Source: Devosia sp. FJ2-5-3
Lineage (GTDB): Bacteria > Pseudomonadota > Alphaproteobacteria > Rhizobiales > Devosiaceae
Assembly (NCBI RefSeq): GCF_029201545.1
Contig: NZ_CP104007.1
Location: 2,204,501-2,268,500, forward strand
Reading direction: 5' to 3'
DNA: 64,000 bases
Below, one piece after another: positions 26,436 to 34,580 of the stretch. The translations under genes were made by a program, and so were the position numbers. The notes beneath the pieces are model-generated. The model did not search any database. It saw nothing but the letters and a program-made list of their open reading frames with translations, and was not told the DNA's origin. The stretch's first letter is position 1, and every line of letters starts with the position of its first letter.

Positions 26436-26850
26436 TACGCTTTCCTTCGGCGTCGATGATGACTTCGCCATCTTCCTTGGTGAACGGGCCGATGCCCGGG
26501 TTTTCCAGGATGTCCAGCACAGCCTCGGACGGCCGGCACAGCTTGGTGCCGAGCGGGGTGACGACAAAAGGCCTGTTCAAAAGAATCGGGTGCTGGCCGA
26601 TGGCGTCGAGCAGCTCTTCATCGGTCTTGGCGGCGTCGCCCAGCCCGAGCTGTTCGAAGGGCGTGTCCTTCTTGCGGAGCGCCTCCCGGACGGTCAGCCC
26701 GGCGTCCGCGATCAGGCGAATGACCGTCGCCCGGTCGGGCGGCGTCTTGAGATACTCGATCACGGTCGGTTCGACACCCGATTGTCGGATCATCGCCAAG
26801 GTGTTGCGGGACGTTCCGCAGTCGGGATTGTGGAAGATGGTGATGGTCAT
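26428..26850 (-). CDS. arsC: Arsenate reductase, glutaredoxin-dependent ArsC type
   Basis: A 140-aa protein of the thioredoxin-fold ArsC family. The catalytic Cys lies in [15 protein letters not shown] near the N-terminus, and the Arg-rich substrate region includes LLNRPFVV and [12 protein letters not shown]. It reduces arsenate to arsenite using glutathione and glutaredoxin. The start at 26850 has GGA six bases upstream; an ATG two codons earlier abuts that GGA and is less likely. It overlaps arsH by eight bases. The same operon also encodes a second, unrelated arsenate reductase. Confidence 0.93.
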   Translation of the reverse strand: MTITIFHNPDCGTSRNTLAMIRQSGVEPTVIEYLKTPPDRATVIRLIADAGLTVREALRKKDTPFEQLGLGDAAKTDEELLDAIGQHPILLNRPFVVTPLGTKLCRPSEAVLDILENPGIGPFTKEDGEVIIDAEGKRIV

Positions 26851-26899
26851 GATCATTCCAAGATTTTGCGATCGGCGGCGGTGGACATGGGAGCAAGCG

Positions 26900-27976
26900 T
26901 TAGGGTCGGCTGGTAGCCATTTCGGCGGAGCCCGAGAAGTATCGCCGACCCAGCCACAGGGCCAAGTGGACGAGGACGACGAGAACCGGCACCTCCACCA
27001 GGGGCCCGATGACCGCAGCGAAGGCGACCGGTGACGCCAGACCAAAGGCTGCGATGGCGACGGCAATGGCCAGCTCGAAGTTGTTGCCGGCTGCCGTGAA
27101 TGCGATCGCCGTCGAGCGCGGATAGTCCTTGGCGATCCACTTGCCCATGAAGAAGCTCACGGTGAACTGGATCAGGAAGTAGATTGTAAGCGGCACGGCG
27201 ATGAGCAGGGCATCGAACGGCAGGCGGACAATATCGCCGCCCTTGAGGCTGAACATGGCCACGATGGTGAAGAGCAGCGCCAACAGGGTTATCGGACTGA
27301 TCTTGGGCAGGAAGACCTGTTCGTACCAGTCGTCGCCCTTGGCCCGGATCAGGAAGAAGCGGGTCAGGAAACCGGCCAGGAACGGCACGCCCAGGTAGAT
27401 CAGCACGGCTTCGGTGATGGTCCAGAAACCGACATCGATGACGCTGCCCTCGAGCCCGAACAGGGGTGGGAGCACGGCCAGGAACAGCCAGGCATAAGTC
27501 GAGAAGAACAGAATCTGGAAGATCGAGTTGAAAGCGACGAGCCCCGCCACATATTGGTTGGAGCCGCCGGCGAGCTTATTCCAGACCAGCACCATGGCGA
27601 TGCAGCGTGCGAGGCCGACGAGGATCAGGCCGGTCATGTATTCGGGATGGCCACGAAGAAAGACGACGGCCAGCAGGAACATCAGCACGGGGCCGATGAT
27701 CCAGTTCTGCACCAGCGAGAGCAGCAGCACCCGCTTGTCGGCAAACACCTCGTGCAGGGCTTCGTACTTCACCTTGGCCAGCGGCGGGTACATCATCAGG
27801 ATCAACCCAATGGCGATCGGGATATTGGTCGACCCGACCGACATCGAGTGGAGGGCATTGGGCAGTCCGGGGATAAGGGAACCGAGCGCCAAGCCCAATG
27901 CCATGGCGGCAAAAATCCAGACGGTGAGATAGCGGTCGAGGAAGGATAGGCGCGCGGGCGCCGGATCGAATGACAT
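26900..27976 (-). CDS. acr3: Acr3-family arsenite efflux permease
   Basis: A 358-aa inner-membrane carrier with ten hydrophobic segments. The signature [18 protein letters not shown] (TM4, with the conserved Cys) and [20 protein letters not shown] (TM9, with the conserved Glu) identify Acr3. It extrudes arsenite by proton antiport and takes the place of ArsB. It lies between the two arsenate reductase genes in the leftward ars operon. Confidence 0.95.
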   Translation of the reverse strand: MSFDPAPARLSFLDRYLTVWIFAAMALGLALGSLIPGLPNALHSMSVGSTNIPIAIGLILMMYPPLAKVKYEALHEVFADKRVLLLSLVQNWIIGPVLMFLLAVVFLRGHPEYMTGLILVGLARCIAMVLVWNKLAGGSNQYVAGLVAFNSIFQILFFSTYAWLFLAVLPPLFGLEGSVIDVGFWTITEAVLIYLGVPFLAGFLTRFFLIRAKGDDWYEQVFLPKISPITLLALLFTIVAMFSLKGGDIVRLPFDALLIAVPLTIYFLIQFTVSFFMGKWIAKDYPRSTAIAFTAAGNNFELAIAVAIAAFGLASPVAFAAVIGPLVEVPVLVVLVHLALWLGRRYFSGSAEMATSRP

Positions 27977-28040
27977 GGGGCTCTAACCAGGTTCAATGAA
28001 GGGCCGGCATGAAGCCTGGCCCTTGTTTGCGTGTGCTGCG

Positions 28041-28574
28041 TCAGGCGACGTTAGATGACCTGGTGGTGGTGCCATCCATGGCGCCGATGCCCTCGAGCTT
28101 GGAGTTCAGCGCCATGCGATCGATGCTGGCCAGCGGCAGATTGATGAAGGCGCCGATCCGGTTGCGAAGGTAGCGCAGGGCATCCTCGAAGGCGGCGCGT
28201 TGCTTGAACTCGGGGCCATGCACGGCTGCCGGATCCTCGATCCCCCAGTGCGCGTTCATGGGCTGGCCGGGCCAGATCGGGCAGGTCTCGCCGGCGGCGT
28301 TGTCGCAGACGGTGAAGATGAAATCCATTTTCGGCGCACTTGGCACCGCGAACTCGTCCCAGGCCTTTGAGCGCAGGCCTTCAGTGGGAAGGCCGACCTT
28401 GTCGAGCGTTTCCAGCGTCATAGGGTGGACTGCGCCCTTGGGGGTAGAGCCGGCGGAAAAGGCACGGAAGCGGCCCTGGCCGACATGGTTGAGAATGGCC
28501 TCACCCAAGATCGAGCGGGCGGAATTCCCGGTGCAAAGGAACAGGACGTTGTAGACGCGATCTTCAGCAGACAC
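28041..28574 (-). CDS. arsC: Arsenate reductase, low-molecular-weight phosphatase type
   Basis: A 177-aa protein with the LMW-PTP P-loop FLCTGNSARSI (CX5R) at residues 12-22. The downstream VCDNAAGETCPIWPG segment supplies the second catalytic Cys region of thioredoxin-coupled ArsC. It differs in fold from the glutaredoxin-type ArsC of the same operon. Its start lies 11 bases inside arsR, so the two are coupled. The C-terminal ~30 residues go beyond the usual ending of the family. Confidence 0.9.
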   Translation of the reverse strand: MSAEDRVYNVLFLCTGNSARSILGEAILNHVGQGRFRAFSAGSTPKGAVHPMTLETLDKVGLPTEGLRSKAWDEFAVPSAPKMDFIFTVCDNAAGETCPIWPGQPMNAHWGIEDPAAVHGPEFKQRAAFEDALRYLRNRIGAFINLPLASIDRMALNSKLEGIGAMDGTTTRSSNVA

Positions 28575-28923
28575 AGGCGGTCTCCTTCTGGGCAGGGGTG
28601 CATGCGGCCACGGCGGGTGCGCAAATCTCGGGATGTCCGGAGCAGCAGTCGCGCATCAGGAATTCCACCAAACCGGCCAAGGTGTCGTAGCTTGCCGTAT
28701 AGATGATGGAGCGGGACTCGCGGCGCGAGCTGATGAGGCCCGCGCGTTCGAGATGCGACAGGTGGAACGAGGCGCCTGAGGATGACGCGCCAACGGCATC
28801 GCCGACCGCACCAGCCGACAAACCTTCCGGGCCGGCCTGCACCAATACGCGCACCATGCGGAGGCGAGTTTCCTGCGACAGGGCGCCAAATGCATCGAGG
28901 GCTTGCGGTTCTTCCATGTTCAT
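28564..28923 (-). CDS. arsR: ArsR-family arsenite-responsive repressor
   Basis: A 119-aa winged-helix repressor (ALSQETRLRMVRVLVQAG, then SGASFHLSHLERAGLISSRR). The arsenite site is probably C93, C94 and C101 in RDCCSGHPEIC, after the last helix. This resembles the C-terminal triad of the Acidithiobacillus ferrooxidans ArsR rather than the helix-3 site of enterobacterial ArsR. First gene of the operon, it should repress it by binding the operator at 28933-28946. An internal Met two codons in could also serve as start. Confidence 0.94.
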   Translation of the reverse strand: MNMEEPQALDAFGALSQETRLRMVRVLVQAGPEGLSAGAVGDAVGASSSGASFHLSHLERAGLISSRRESRSIIYTASYDTLAGLVEFLMRDCCSGHPEICAPAVAACTPAQKETACVC

Positions 28924-28932
28924 CTCAATGTC

Positions 28933-28946
28933 TCAAGAATCGTTGA
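28933..28946. promoter_or_regulatory. Candidate ArsR operator between arsR and the DUF6428 gene
   Basis: TCAA at 28933-28936 and TTGA at 28943-28946 form an inverted repeat with a 6-bp centre in the 41-bp gap between two divergent genes. The form is typical for ArsR family operators. Its position could block transcription in both directions. Confidence 0.5.
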
Positions 28947-28964
28947 AACAACGGATATCGCAAC

Positions 28965-29480
28965 ATGAACGCTCACGCAACCGTCCCGTTTGTCGAAGTC
29001 GAATCGACCTTGGGAGCCGTGCTGGCCCGACTCGAAGGCCATGACGCATTGCCGTTGACCATCGAATACGATGGTAGAACCGTACAGGCCGGCTATCATG
29101 TCACCGAGGTTAAGGCCGGCTCGTTCGTCACCTTGGATTGCGGCGGGAACCCCGACGCCTGGCAGGAGACTATGCTGCAGGTCGAGGACATTCCTGCCGA
29201 TGGCAACAAACCCATGATGACCGCGGGCAAGTTCCGCTCGATCCTGGCGGCGGTGGACAAGAAAGTCCGCCTAGACCACGACGCCAGGCTGACCATCGAG
29301 ATCGGTCGCCCGGGCGAGGCCATGCGTGTGTTCGACGTCGCCGACCTGTCCATTACTGAAGGGCCGCTCACGCTGACGTTGGCTGCACGCGCTGCCATTT
29401 GCAAGCCGCGTCACCGTGCCCAGCAATCAATGGCTGCCGCATGCTGCGCGCCATCGGACAAAGCACCGAGTTGTTGCTAA
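28965..29480 (+). CDS. DUF6428 family protein
   Basis: A 171-aa protein with an N-terminal part that reads as beta-rich (VEVESTLGAVLARLEGHD, then TIEYDGRTVQAGYHVTEVKA). It matches DUF6428, a family repeatedly found in ars clusters but, to my knowledge, without an assigned function. The C-terminus ends in clustered cysteines (AACCAPSDKAPSCC), a possible trivalent-arsenic or metal ligand. It is divergent from arsR and shares a 41-bp promoter gap, so it is probably arsenic-induced. Confidence 0.8.
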   Translation: MNAHATVPFVEVESTLGAVLARLEGHDALPLTIEYDGRTVQAGYHVTEVKAGSFVTLDCGGNPDAWQETMLQVEDIPADGNKPMMTAGKFRSILAAVDKKVRLDHDARLTIEIGRPGEAMRVFDVADLSITEGPLTLTLAARAAICKPRHRAQQSMAAACCAPSDKAPSCC

Positions 29481-29519
29481 CCTCGGCGCCCTAGCGCCCA
29501 TGCCGAGAATCTTTGTCCG

Positions 29520-29645
29520 AATGGCAGGTTTCGGGAAATCGCTGGCCGGTATCCAAGGACCGGAATGGGGTCGGTTTCGGACCGAGAGTTCTAGGCGCCA
29601 GGATACCGGCGGAGTCGGGGTGGGTAACGGACAGTCCGCTTTTCG
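29520..29645 (-). repeat. Diverged inverted copy of the intergenic repeat
   Basis: GGCAGGTTTCGGGAAATC at 29523-29540 is the exact complement of the core at 24405-24422, and GGAATGGGGTCGG follows, the complement of the repeat's left end. The rest is diverged, so this is an older family member in opposite orientation. Confidence 0.6.
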
Positions 29646-29688
29646 CGAGTATCCCCTGATGAGCAGACATGTATGGCGCATGCTAGAG

Positions 29689-30387
29689 TTAGGCACGGAC
29701 CCCGAACAACGCGCCGATCGCCCCCGTAGCAGCCATGGCGATGGCACCCCAGAACACAACTCGGGTAGCTCCACGAACGACACCTGCGCCACCGGCTGAG
29801 GCGCCCAGCGCGCCCAGGACTGTCAGCCCGACCAAAGTCGTGCCGGCCACGACCAGGTTCGCCTGTGCTGCAGGGGTGAAATAAGCGACTGCAATCGGCA
29901 CTATGGCGCCCGCAGCAAAGGTCAGCGCTGAGACCAAAGCGGCTGTGACCGGCTTCGTCTCCACTGTTTCGGAAATACCCAGTTCGTCGCGGGCATGCGC
30001 GGCCAGAGCGTCTCGAGCGGTGAGCTGCCCGGCAACCTGGCGTGCCAAGTTTTCATCCAGGCCCCGAGATACATAGATTGCGGTCAGTTCATCGAGTTCA
30101 CCGGCAGGATCGGCAGCTAGCTCGCTGCGTTCGCGAGCAAGGTCGGCCTGTTCCGCGTCATATTGCGAGCTTACCGAGACATATTCGCCCGCCGCCATGG
30201 ACATGGCACCTGCGACAAGCCCCGCGAACCCGGCGATCAGGATCGCCTTATGGTCAGACCCTGCCGTGGCCACACCGACGACAAGGCTGGCGGTAGAGAC
30301 CAAACCATCATTGGCCCCCAGCACCGCTGCGCGAAGCCAACCGATGCGATGAACCATGTGCACTTCCGAATGGGTTAATCGGCTCAC
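29689..30387 (-). CDS. VIT1/CCC1-family metal transporter
   Basis: A 232-aa membrane protein with the family's first TM signature GANDGLVSTASLVVGV and, in TM2, AGAMSMAAGEYVSVSSQ. A cytoplasmic helical loop rich in Glu (EQADLARERSELA) and three hydrophobic C-terminal segments follow. Related proteins move Fe2+ or Mn2+ out of the cytosol. It overlaps the histidine kinase gene upstream by four bases, so the two-component system probably governs it. Substrate is inferred from family. Confidence 0.88.
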   Translation of the reverse strand: MSRLTHSEVHMVHRIGWLRAAVLGANDGLVSTASLVVGVATAGSDHKAILIAGFAGLVAGAMSMAAGEYVSVSSQYDAEQADLARERSELAADPAGELDELTAIYVSRGLDENLARQVAGQLTARDALAAHARDELGISETVETKPVTAALVSALTFAAGAIVPIAVAYFTPAAQANLVVAGTTLVGLTVLGALGASAGGAGVVRGATRVVFWGAIAMAATGAIGALFGVRA

Positions 30388-31691
30388 GTCGGAATCTCCG
30401 AGTTGAAGTGGATCGAAGCGACCATGCCGGTCGCATTGCGGTGCTGCACCAGCCGGGCGCCATGCAGTGTCAGGACGCGCTCAACGATGGCCAGGCCTAT
30501 ACCCAGGCTGTCGGACGGCCGCATTGAAGCGTCTGCTTGTCGCTTGCGGTCGATGATGGAAATGATTGGACCGCCGGTAACGCGCACTGTGATCTCGGTC
30601 CCAGGAGGAGAATGGCGGACAGCGTTCTCGATAAGGTTGCGGCAGGCATCCCGAATAAGGCTCGGAATGATCAATACCATGGCCTCAACGTCCTTTTCGA
30701 AGGCGATGGTATCGCCGCGGGCCAGCACCCAGGGGGCGACGGCGCTTACGACATCCTCGCACAGTTGCGCCAGGTTCGTATCCTGGAATTGCCGCTCATT
30801 GATGGCCTCAAGCCGGGCCAACGCTGTCAGCTGCGCCACGAAATCGGAGAGTTCGTCGACATCGGCCTCCGCCTTGCGTGCCTTTGGGCTGTCGATGCCC
30901 GACAGCTCGAGCTTGATGATGGCCAGCGGTGTGCGTACCTCGTGCGCGATGGCCGATGTCAGCATGCGCTGGCCGCGGATCAGGTCGCCCGATCGCTTAA
31001 ATGCACGGTTTACCGCACCGGTCAGCCGGCTGATTTCCCGCGGCATGGTGCCGGTCGGCAAACCCTCGCCGACTTCAAGCGGATCTAGATTGTCGGCAGC
31101 CTGCGCTGCTGCCTCCACCGGGCGCAGGGCGGCGATGATCGAGACAATGGCGCCCCCCACTGCAAACAACAGCAGCAGGCTCATGGGGACCACCAGATGG
31201 TCCAGCACCTCGTGCCAGAACACGCCCCAGATCAGCCCCTCGCTGTCGCCGACTGTGGCAAACTCCACCATAAGCACCTGCCCGTCACGCTCGACCGTGC
31301 CGCCACCGGCAACATGCAGCGGTTTGCCCGGCTGAATGAAGCGCACCCAGAAATCCGGCGGCCGGACGGTGCGAGATAGAAAATGGTCTTCGCAAGCAGC
31401 ATCGCATGCCGAAAACAGGATCGTACCGTCGACCGTGCGCACGCGCGCGAAATAGCCGCGTCCGGGCGCAAAGAGGTCGGCCATCTCGTCGGGCAGAGCA
31501 TAGCGCGTCGCCGAGCCATTCGTCACCTGGCCCTCGCCGAGCTGGTCGACCTGCTGCTCAATGAGCAGACGGCCAAGCTCCTCGTCGTTGAAATAGTAGT
31601 CGGCCACGACCAACGCCATCTGGGCCAAAGCTGCGATGAGGCCGAAGAAGACGATGCGGATGGCAGCGATCTGCCAGAGCGGCCGTGTCAC
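30384..31691 (-). CDS. Sensor histidine kinase
   Basis: A 435-aa membrane kinase: TM1 at residues 8-30, a periplasmic sensor region, TM2 near residues 165-188, then the phosphoacceptor box SAIAHEVRTPLAIIKLE near residue 245 and an HATPase domain with N-box NLIENAVRHSPPG and a G-box around DSLGIGLAIVERV. It is coupled to the response regulator by a four-base overlap. The signal it senses is not evident; the neighbours (metal transporter, cytochrome b, PepSY protein) point to metal or redox stress. Confidence 0.92.
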   Translation of the reverse strand: MTRPLWQIAAIRIVFFGLIAALAQMALVVADYYFNDEELGRLLIEQQVDQLGEGQVTNGSATRYALPDEMADLFAPGRGYFARVRTVDGTILFSACDAACEDHFLSRTVRPPDFWVRFIQPGKPLHVAGGGTVERDGQVLMVEFATVGDSEGLIWGVFWHEVLDHLVVPMSLLLLFAVGGAIVSIIAALRPVEAAAQAADNLDPLEVGEGLPTGTMPREISRLTGAVNRAFKRSGDLIRGQRMLTSAIAHEVRTPLAIIKLELSGIDSPKARKAEADVDELSDFVAQLTALARLEAINERQFQDTNLAQLCEDVVSAVAPWVLARGDTIAFEKDVEAMVLIIPSLIRDACRNLIENAVRHSPPGTEITVRVTGGPIISIIDRKRQADASMRPSDSLGIGLAIVERVLTLHGARLVQHRNATGMVASIHFNSEIPT

Positions 31692-32362
31692 GAAATGGTC
31701 CTCAGCAGATAGCCGACGCCACGAATGGTCTCGATGGCGAAGCCGGTGGGCGCAGCCTCGAGCCGCTTGCGCAGGCGGGATACGGAGAGTTCGACTGCAT
31801 TGGCGCTCCGCTCGTCGCCGAATTCGGAAAAGCTGTGCTCGATCTTGCGTTTGGGCACGACCTGATCGGCCTGGCGCATTAGCATTTCCAAGAGCCCGCG
31901 CTCCCGCGGCGCCAGATCGAATATCTCGTCCCCACAGCGGACTGGCTCGCCCGAGAGCGGCAGCACCACATTGCCGACCACCAGCTCGGGCATGACCGCC
32001 TGCGGCGACCGGCGCAGCAAGGCGCGGATACGCGCGATAAGTTCGCCATTGTTGAAGGGCTTTGCCAGGTAGTCGTCGGCGCCGGCATCGAGCCCGTCGA
32101 TGCGCTCGTCGACCGCACCTCGCGCCGTCAGCACAAGGACCGGCACCTGCATGCGCTGCTTACGGATGCGACGCAGCACGTCGAGGCCGTCTATGTCCGG
32201 CAGACCCAGGTCGAGGATGGCGATGTCGTAGGGCACTTGGCGCAAGGCTTCGTATCCGTCTTCACCAAGTTCGAACGCATCGACGAGCCAGCCGGCATCG
32301 CGCAGCGTCTGGCCCGTCAGATCGCGTAACCGCGCATTGTCCTCAATCAGCAATATCCGCAT
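31688..32362 (-). CDS. OmpR/PhoB-family response regulator
   Basis: A 224-aa regulator. The receiver has acidic pocket EDN, phosphoacceptor Asp in AILDLGLPDIDG and Lys in LAKPFNNGEL. The C-terminal winged helix includes ELSVSRLRKRLE and ETIRGVGYLLR. Its start lies 20 bases inside the cytochrome b561 gene, so these genes form one transcript with the kinase. It likely controls the whole five-gene cluster. Confidence 0.93.
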   Translation of the reverse strand: MRILLIEDNARLRDLTGQTLRDAGWLVDAFELGEDGYEALRQVPYDIAILDLGLPDIDGLDVLRRIRKQRMQVPVLVLTARGAVDERIDGLDAGADDYLAKPFNNGELIARIRALLRRSPQAVMPELVVGNVVLPLSGEPVRCGDEIFDLAPRERGLLEMLMRQADQVVPKRKIEHSFSEFGDERSANAVELSVSRLRKRLEAAPTGFAIETIRGVGYLLRTIS

Positions 32363-32927
32363 CGTGTGCGCCCAAAGCCCGTTTCCTGCCGGTGATCATG
32401 GCCCATGGCAGATTTTCCCCGTGCCGGACGCTTTCTATCACGGCGGCGGCGACATGCAGAATAGCCAGCGCCATGACGGAATTGGCCAGAAGGCCATGGA
32501 GATCCTCGACCCATTTTACGCCCCAAAAGGCATCGAGACCCATCATCCAACCCGTAAGACCCAGCCCGGTCAGAACGGCCATCAGCGCCAGCATCATCAA
32601 TGCGCCTAGGGCAGAGTGGCCGAGCTGCCGTGCATCCTCGCCGCGCCACAGAGCGTAAACATGGGTGATCACTCGCCGGGGCGTGGGGAAGAAATCAGAA
32701 AAGCGGGCATGCCGCGTGCCGACAATCCCCCAGACCAGTCGAGTGGCGAGCGCTGCGACTACGACATAGCCGGTAAGGCGGTGGGCGTATTTGCCGTGTT
32801 CAAAGACCCAGAGGTTGAGGACCACTCCGGTCACGATTGTCCAGTGAAACAACCGGACCACTGGATCCCATACCTTGACGGTGGCGGCGGATGTATCCGC
32901 CGCCGCAGGGAGTGTTACCTTAGCCAT
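32343..32927 (-). CDS. Cytochrome b561-type membrane protein
   Basis: A 194-aa protein with four hydrophobic segments and the paired histidines expected for two b haems (VRLFHWTIV, KYAHRLTGY, then LHGLL and AILHV). It belongs to the prokaryotic cytochrome b561/Ni-Fe hydrogenase cytochrome b group, which shuttles electrons across the inner membrane. The ATG at 32927 overlaps the PepSY gene stop and is preferred to a Met seven codons upstream. Pairing with a PepSY protein is common and suggests an electron-transfer unit with a periplasmic partner. Confidence 0.85.
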   Translation of the reverse strand: MAKVTLPAAADTSAATVKVWDPVVRLFHWTIVTGVVLNLWVFEHGKYAHRLTGYVVVAALATRLVWGIVGTRHARFSDFFPTPRRVITHVYALWRGEDARQLGHSALGALMMLALMAVLTGLGLTGWMMGLDAFWGVKWVEDLHGLLANSVMALAILHVAAAVIESVRHGENLPWAMITGRKRALGAHDADIAD

Positions 32928-33192
32928 CGATCTCGGCCTCGACCACATCGCCGGTTACGGGGTTAAAATAGACTTCGGCGCGCTTGTTGTCCTTGGTGAA
33001 GCCGTAGATCTCGTAGCAGTTGCCAGTCACCTGGAAGGTCTTGATCGTATAGCCCAGTTCGCCGACCTTAGCCTTCATCGCGTCTTGGCTTATCCACTTC
33101 TCCTGCGGCTCGGCGGTGCAGGATGGGCTGGCCATGGCCACGGCGGGAGTGAGGGCGACCAGGCCGAGAACCAGTGCAGTCTTGAGCATCAT
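32920..33192 (-). CDS. PepSY-domain periplasmic protein
   Basis: A 90-aa protein with a signal peptide (MMLKTALVLGLVALTPAVAM) and a single PepSY-like domain (TIKTFQVTGNCYEIYGFTKD, then RAEVYFNPVTGDVV). Two cysteines remain after cleavage. I place the start at 33192 with GGAGA upstream; the open frame extends further without support. It heads the cluster with cytochrome b561 and the two-component system, whose promoter must lie just upstream. Confidence 0.82.
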   Translation of the reverse strand: MMLKTALVLGLVALTPAVAMASPSCTAEPQEKWISQDAMKAKVGELGYTIKTFQVTGNCYEIYGFTKDNKRAEVYFNPVTGDVVEAEIDG

Positions 33193-33380
33193 TTGCAGTC
33201 TCCATCTGCGCCGCTTCAATGCGGCGATGACGATGGGATAAGAGCTCCAACCTGTCGGGATGCTGTCGACCGACGAAGATCGACGACCATTCACACGTCC
33301 GCTTTCCAACGGGGCGCATGAGCTGTCAAATGGCGACTATGGGGGCGGCAACTTCCCTTGCTAAGCCTGCCACAATCGTT

Positions 33381-33410
33381 TTCTCTGTGGCCGCTTTGGC
33401 CGATGGAGAA
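33381..33410 (+). repeat. Hairpin upstream of integrase copy 1
   Basis: TTCTC...GGCC / GGCC...GAGAA form a stem ending six bases before the integrase ATG. The same structure, better preserved, precedes copy 2 at 40884-40920. The right arm contains the GGAGA that would serve as ribosome binding site. Confidence 0.6.
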
Positions 33411-33415
33411 ATGTC

Positions 33416-34048
33416 ATGGGTATCGCACATTACGACCCTGCTCCTGCAGGAAGAACTGCATGGAATGCCGGCATAAAGGTTGGCGCCAAGCGCGCTTTGA
33501 AAGTTAAATAGATGTGGTCAATCCGGTTCTTCCTGGATCGCGAGGGCAGGTTGAGGGACCAGGCGTTATTAGACCTCGCGCTCGACAGCGAGCTTCGAGG
33601 CTGCGATCTAGTGAAAATCAAGATTGGCACACTCGTGGCCGGACCAGCGATCCGTACACGATCGATGGTGATTCAACAAAAGACAGAACGGCCTGTTCAA
33701 TTCGAGATCACGTCTGACACGAGGGCCAGCTTGCTGGCTTGGCTGGGGCGCCGCGGAGGCACTGTCGAGGATTTTGCGTTTCCCAGTCGTATTGCCGGGA
33801 ATGGCCATCTTAGCACGCGTTAATACGCGAGGCTCGTCACCGAGTGGGTGACAGCAATCGGATTGCCGTCGGCAGAATACGGTACTCATTCGATGAGGCG
33901 GACCAAAGCTTCGCTCATCTACAAGGCGACTGGGAATCTTAGAGCCATTCAGATCCTGCTTGGTCACAGCAAGATCGAGAATACGGTTCGCTATCTAGGG
34001 TTAGACGTCGACGACGCTGTCTCCTTAGCAGAGGCTACGGAAATCTGA
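33416..34048 (+). pseudogene. Short tyrosine recombinase, broken by two in-frame stops (copy 1)
   Basis: The reading frame from ATG 33416 to TGA 34048 is intact in length and shows a small (~210 aa) phage-type integrase, with TEWVTAIG, YGTHSMRRTKASLIYKATG and IQILLGHSKIENTVRYLG (the H-x-x-R, LLGH and Tyr of the active site). Two stops interrupt it: TAG at 33509-33511, where copy 2 has CAA, and TAA at 33830-33832, where Gln is expected. Both look like C-to-T changes at Gln codons. The frame is otherwise undamaged, so inactivation is recent or the stops are read through. Confidence 0.8.
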
Positions 34049-34580
34049 GGTAACCACCTTCGCCGGCGCGCATCAAATGCCGTCGGCGAAGCGCCCCATT
34101 CCCGCCGTTCGGACCGCATTTTTGATTTCCCGAAACCTGCCAGTCCGCTTTGGCCGCCGCCAAGGCCAAATTGGGGTGGGGAGCGGACGGTCTGGTTCTG
34201 TCAGACTTTCATGAGTAAGCTGACATATACTTGCTAGGCCAGCGGATCACTCGCACATCGCCGACCGATGGAAGGTATATGTGGTGAGTAGAGTTCGTCG
34301 AAAGAATGCCTCTCTTAAACTGCCGTCTTTGCATCTTCATAAAGAAAAATTCGTTGCGTCGCTGGCCAACTTCATCGGCTTTGGAATTTCCGCATAAGAT
34401 GGGATTTCATAGCCCCATCATTCAAGATGAAAGTCTAGCGATTTATGTCAAATTCACTGCTCGCAGAGTATCGAGTGACGTCTTTGGATGGAAGCTGCTT
34501 CAATTGATCAAGTTGAATCATGTTGACTGAATTCAACGGACATAATTCATTGGCAAGACGAAAAATTTCCGGGCGCCCAA
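34049..34580. other. Gap between integrase copy 1 and the two-gene system
   Basis: Contains a hairpin (CTTCGCCG 34057-34064 / CGGCGAAG 34083-34090), repeat copy B (34091-34179) and an AT-rich leader. A 38-codon frame from GTG 34281 with GGAAGG upstream, and another ORF at 34306-34530, have no recognisable product. The promoter of the following ATPase gene must be here; I see no clear operator. Confidence 0.45.
34091..34179 (+). repeat. 89-bp intergenic repeat, copy B
   Basis: 88 of 89 bases match 24372-24460 in the same orientation (one C/G difference). Such identity in non-coding DNA 9.7 kb apart implies recent duplication or gene conversion. Confidence 0.85.
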
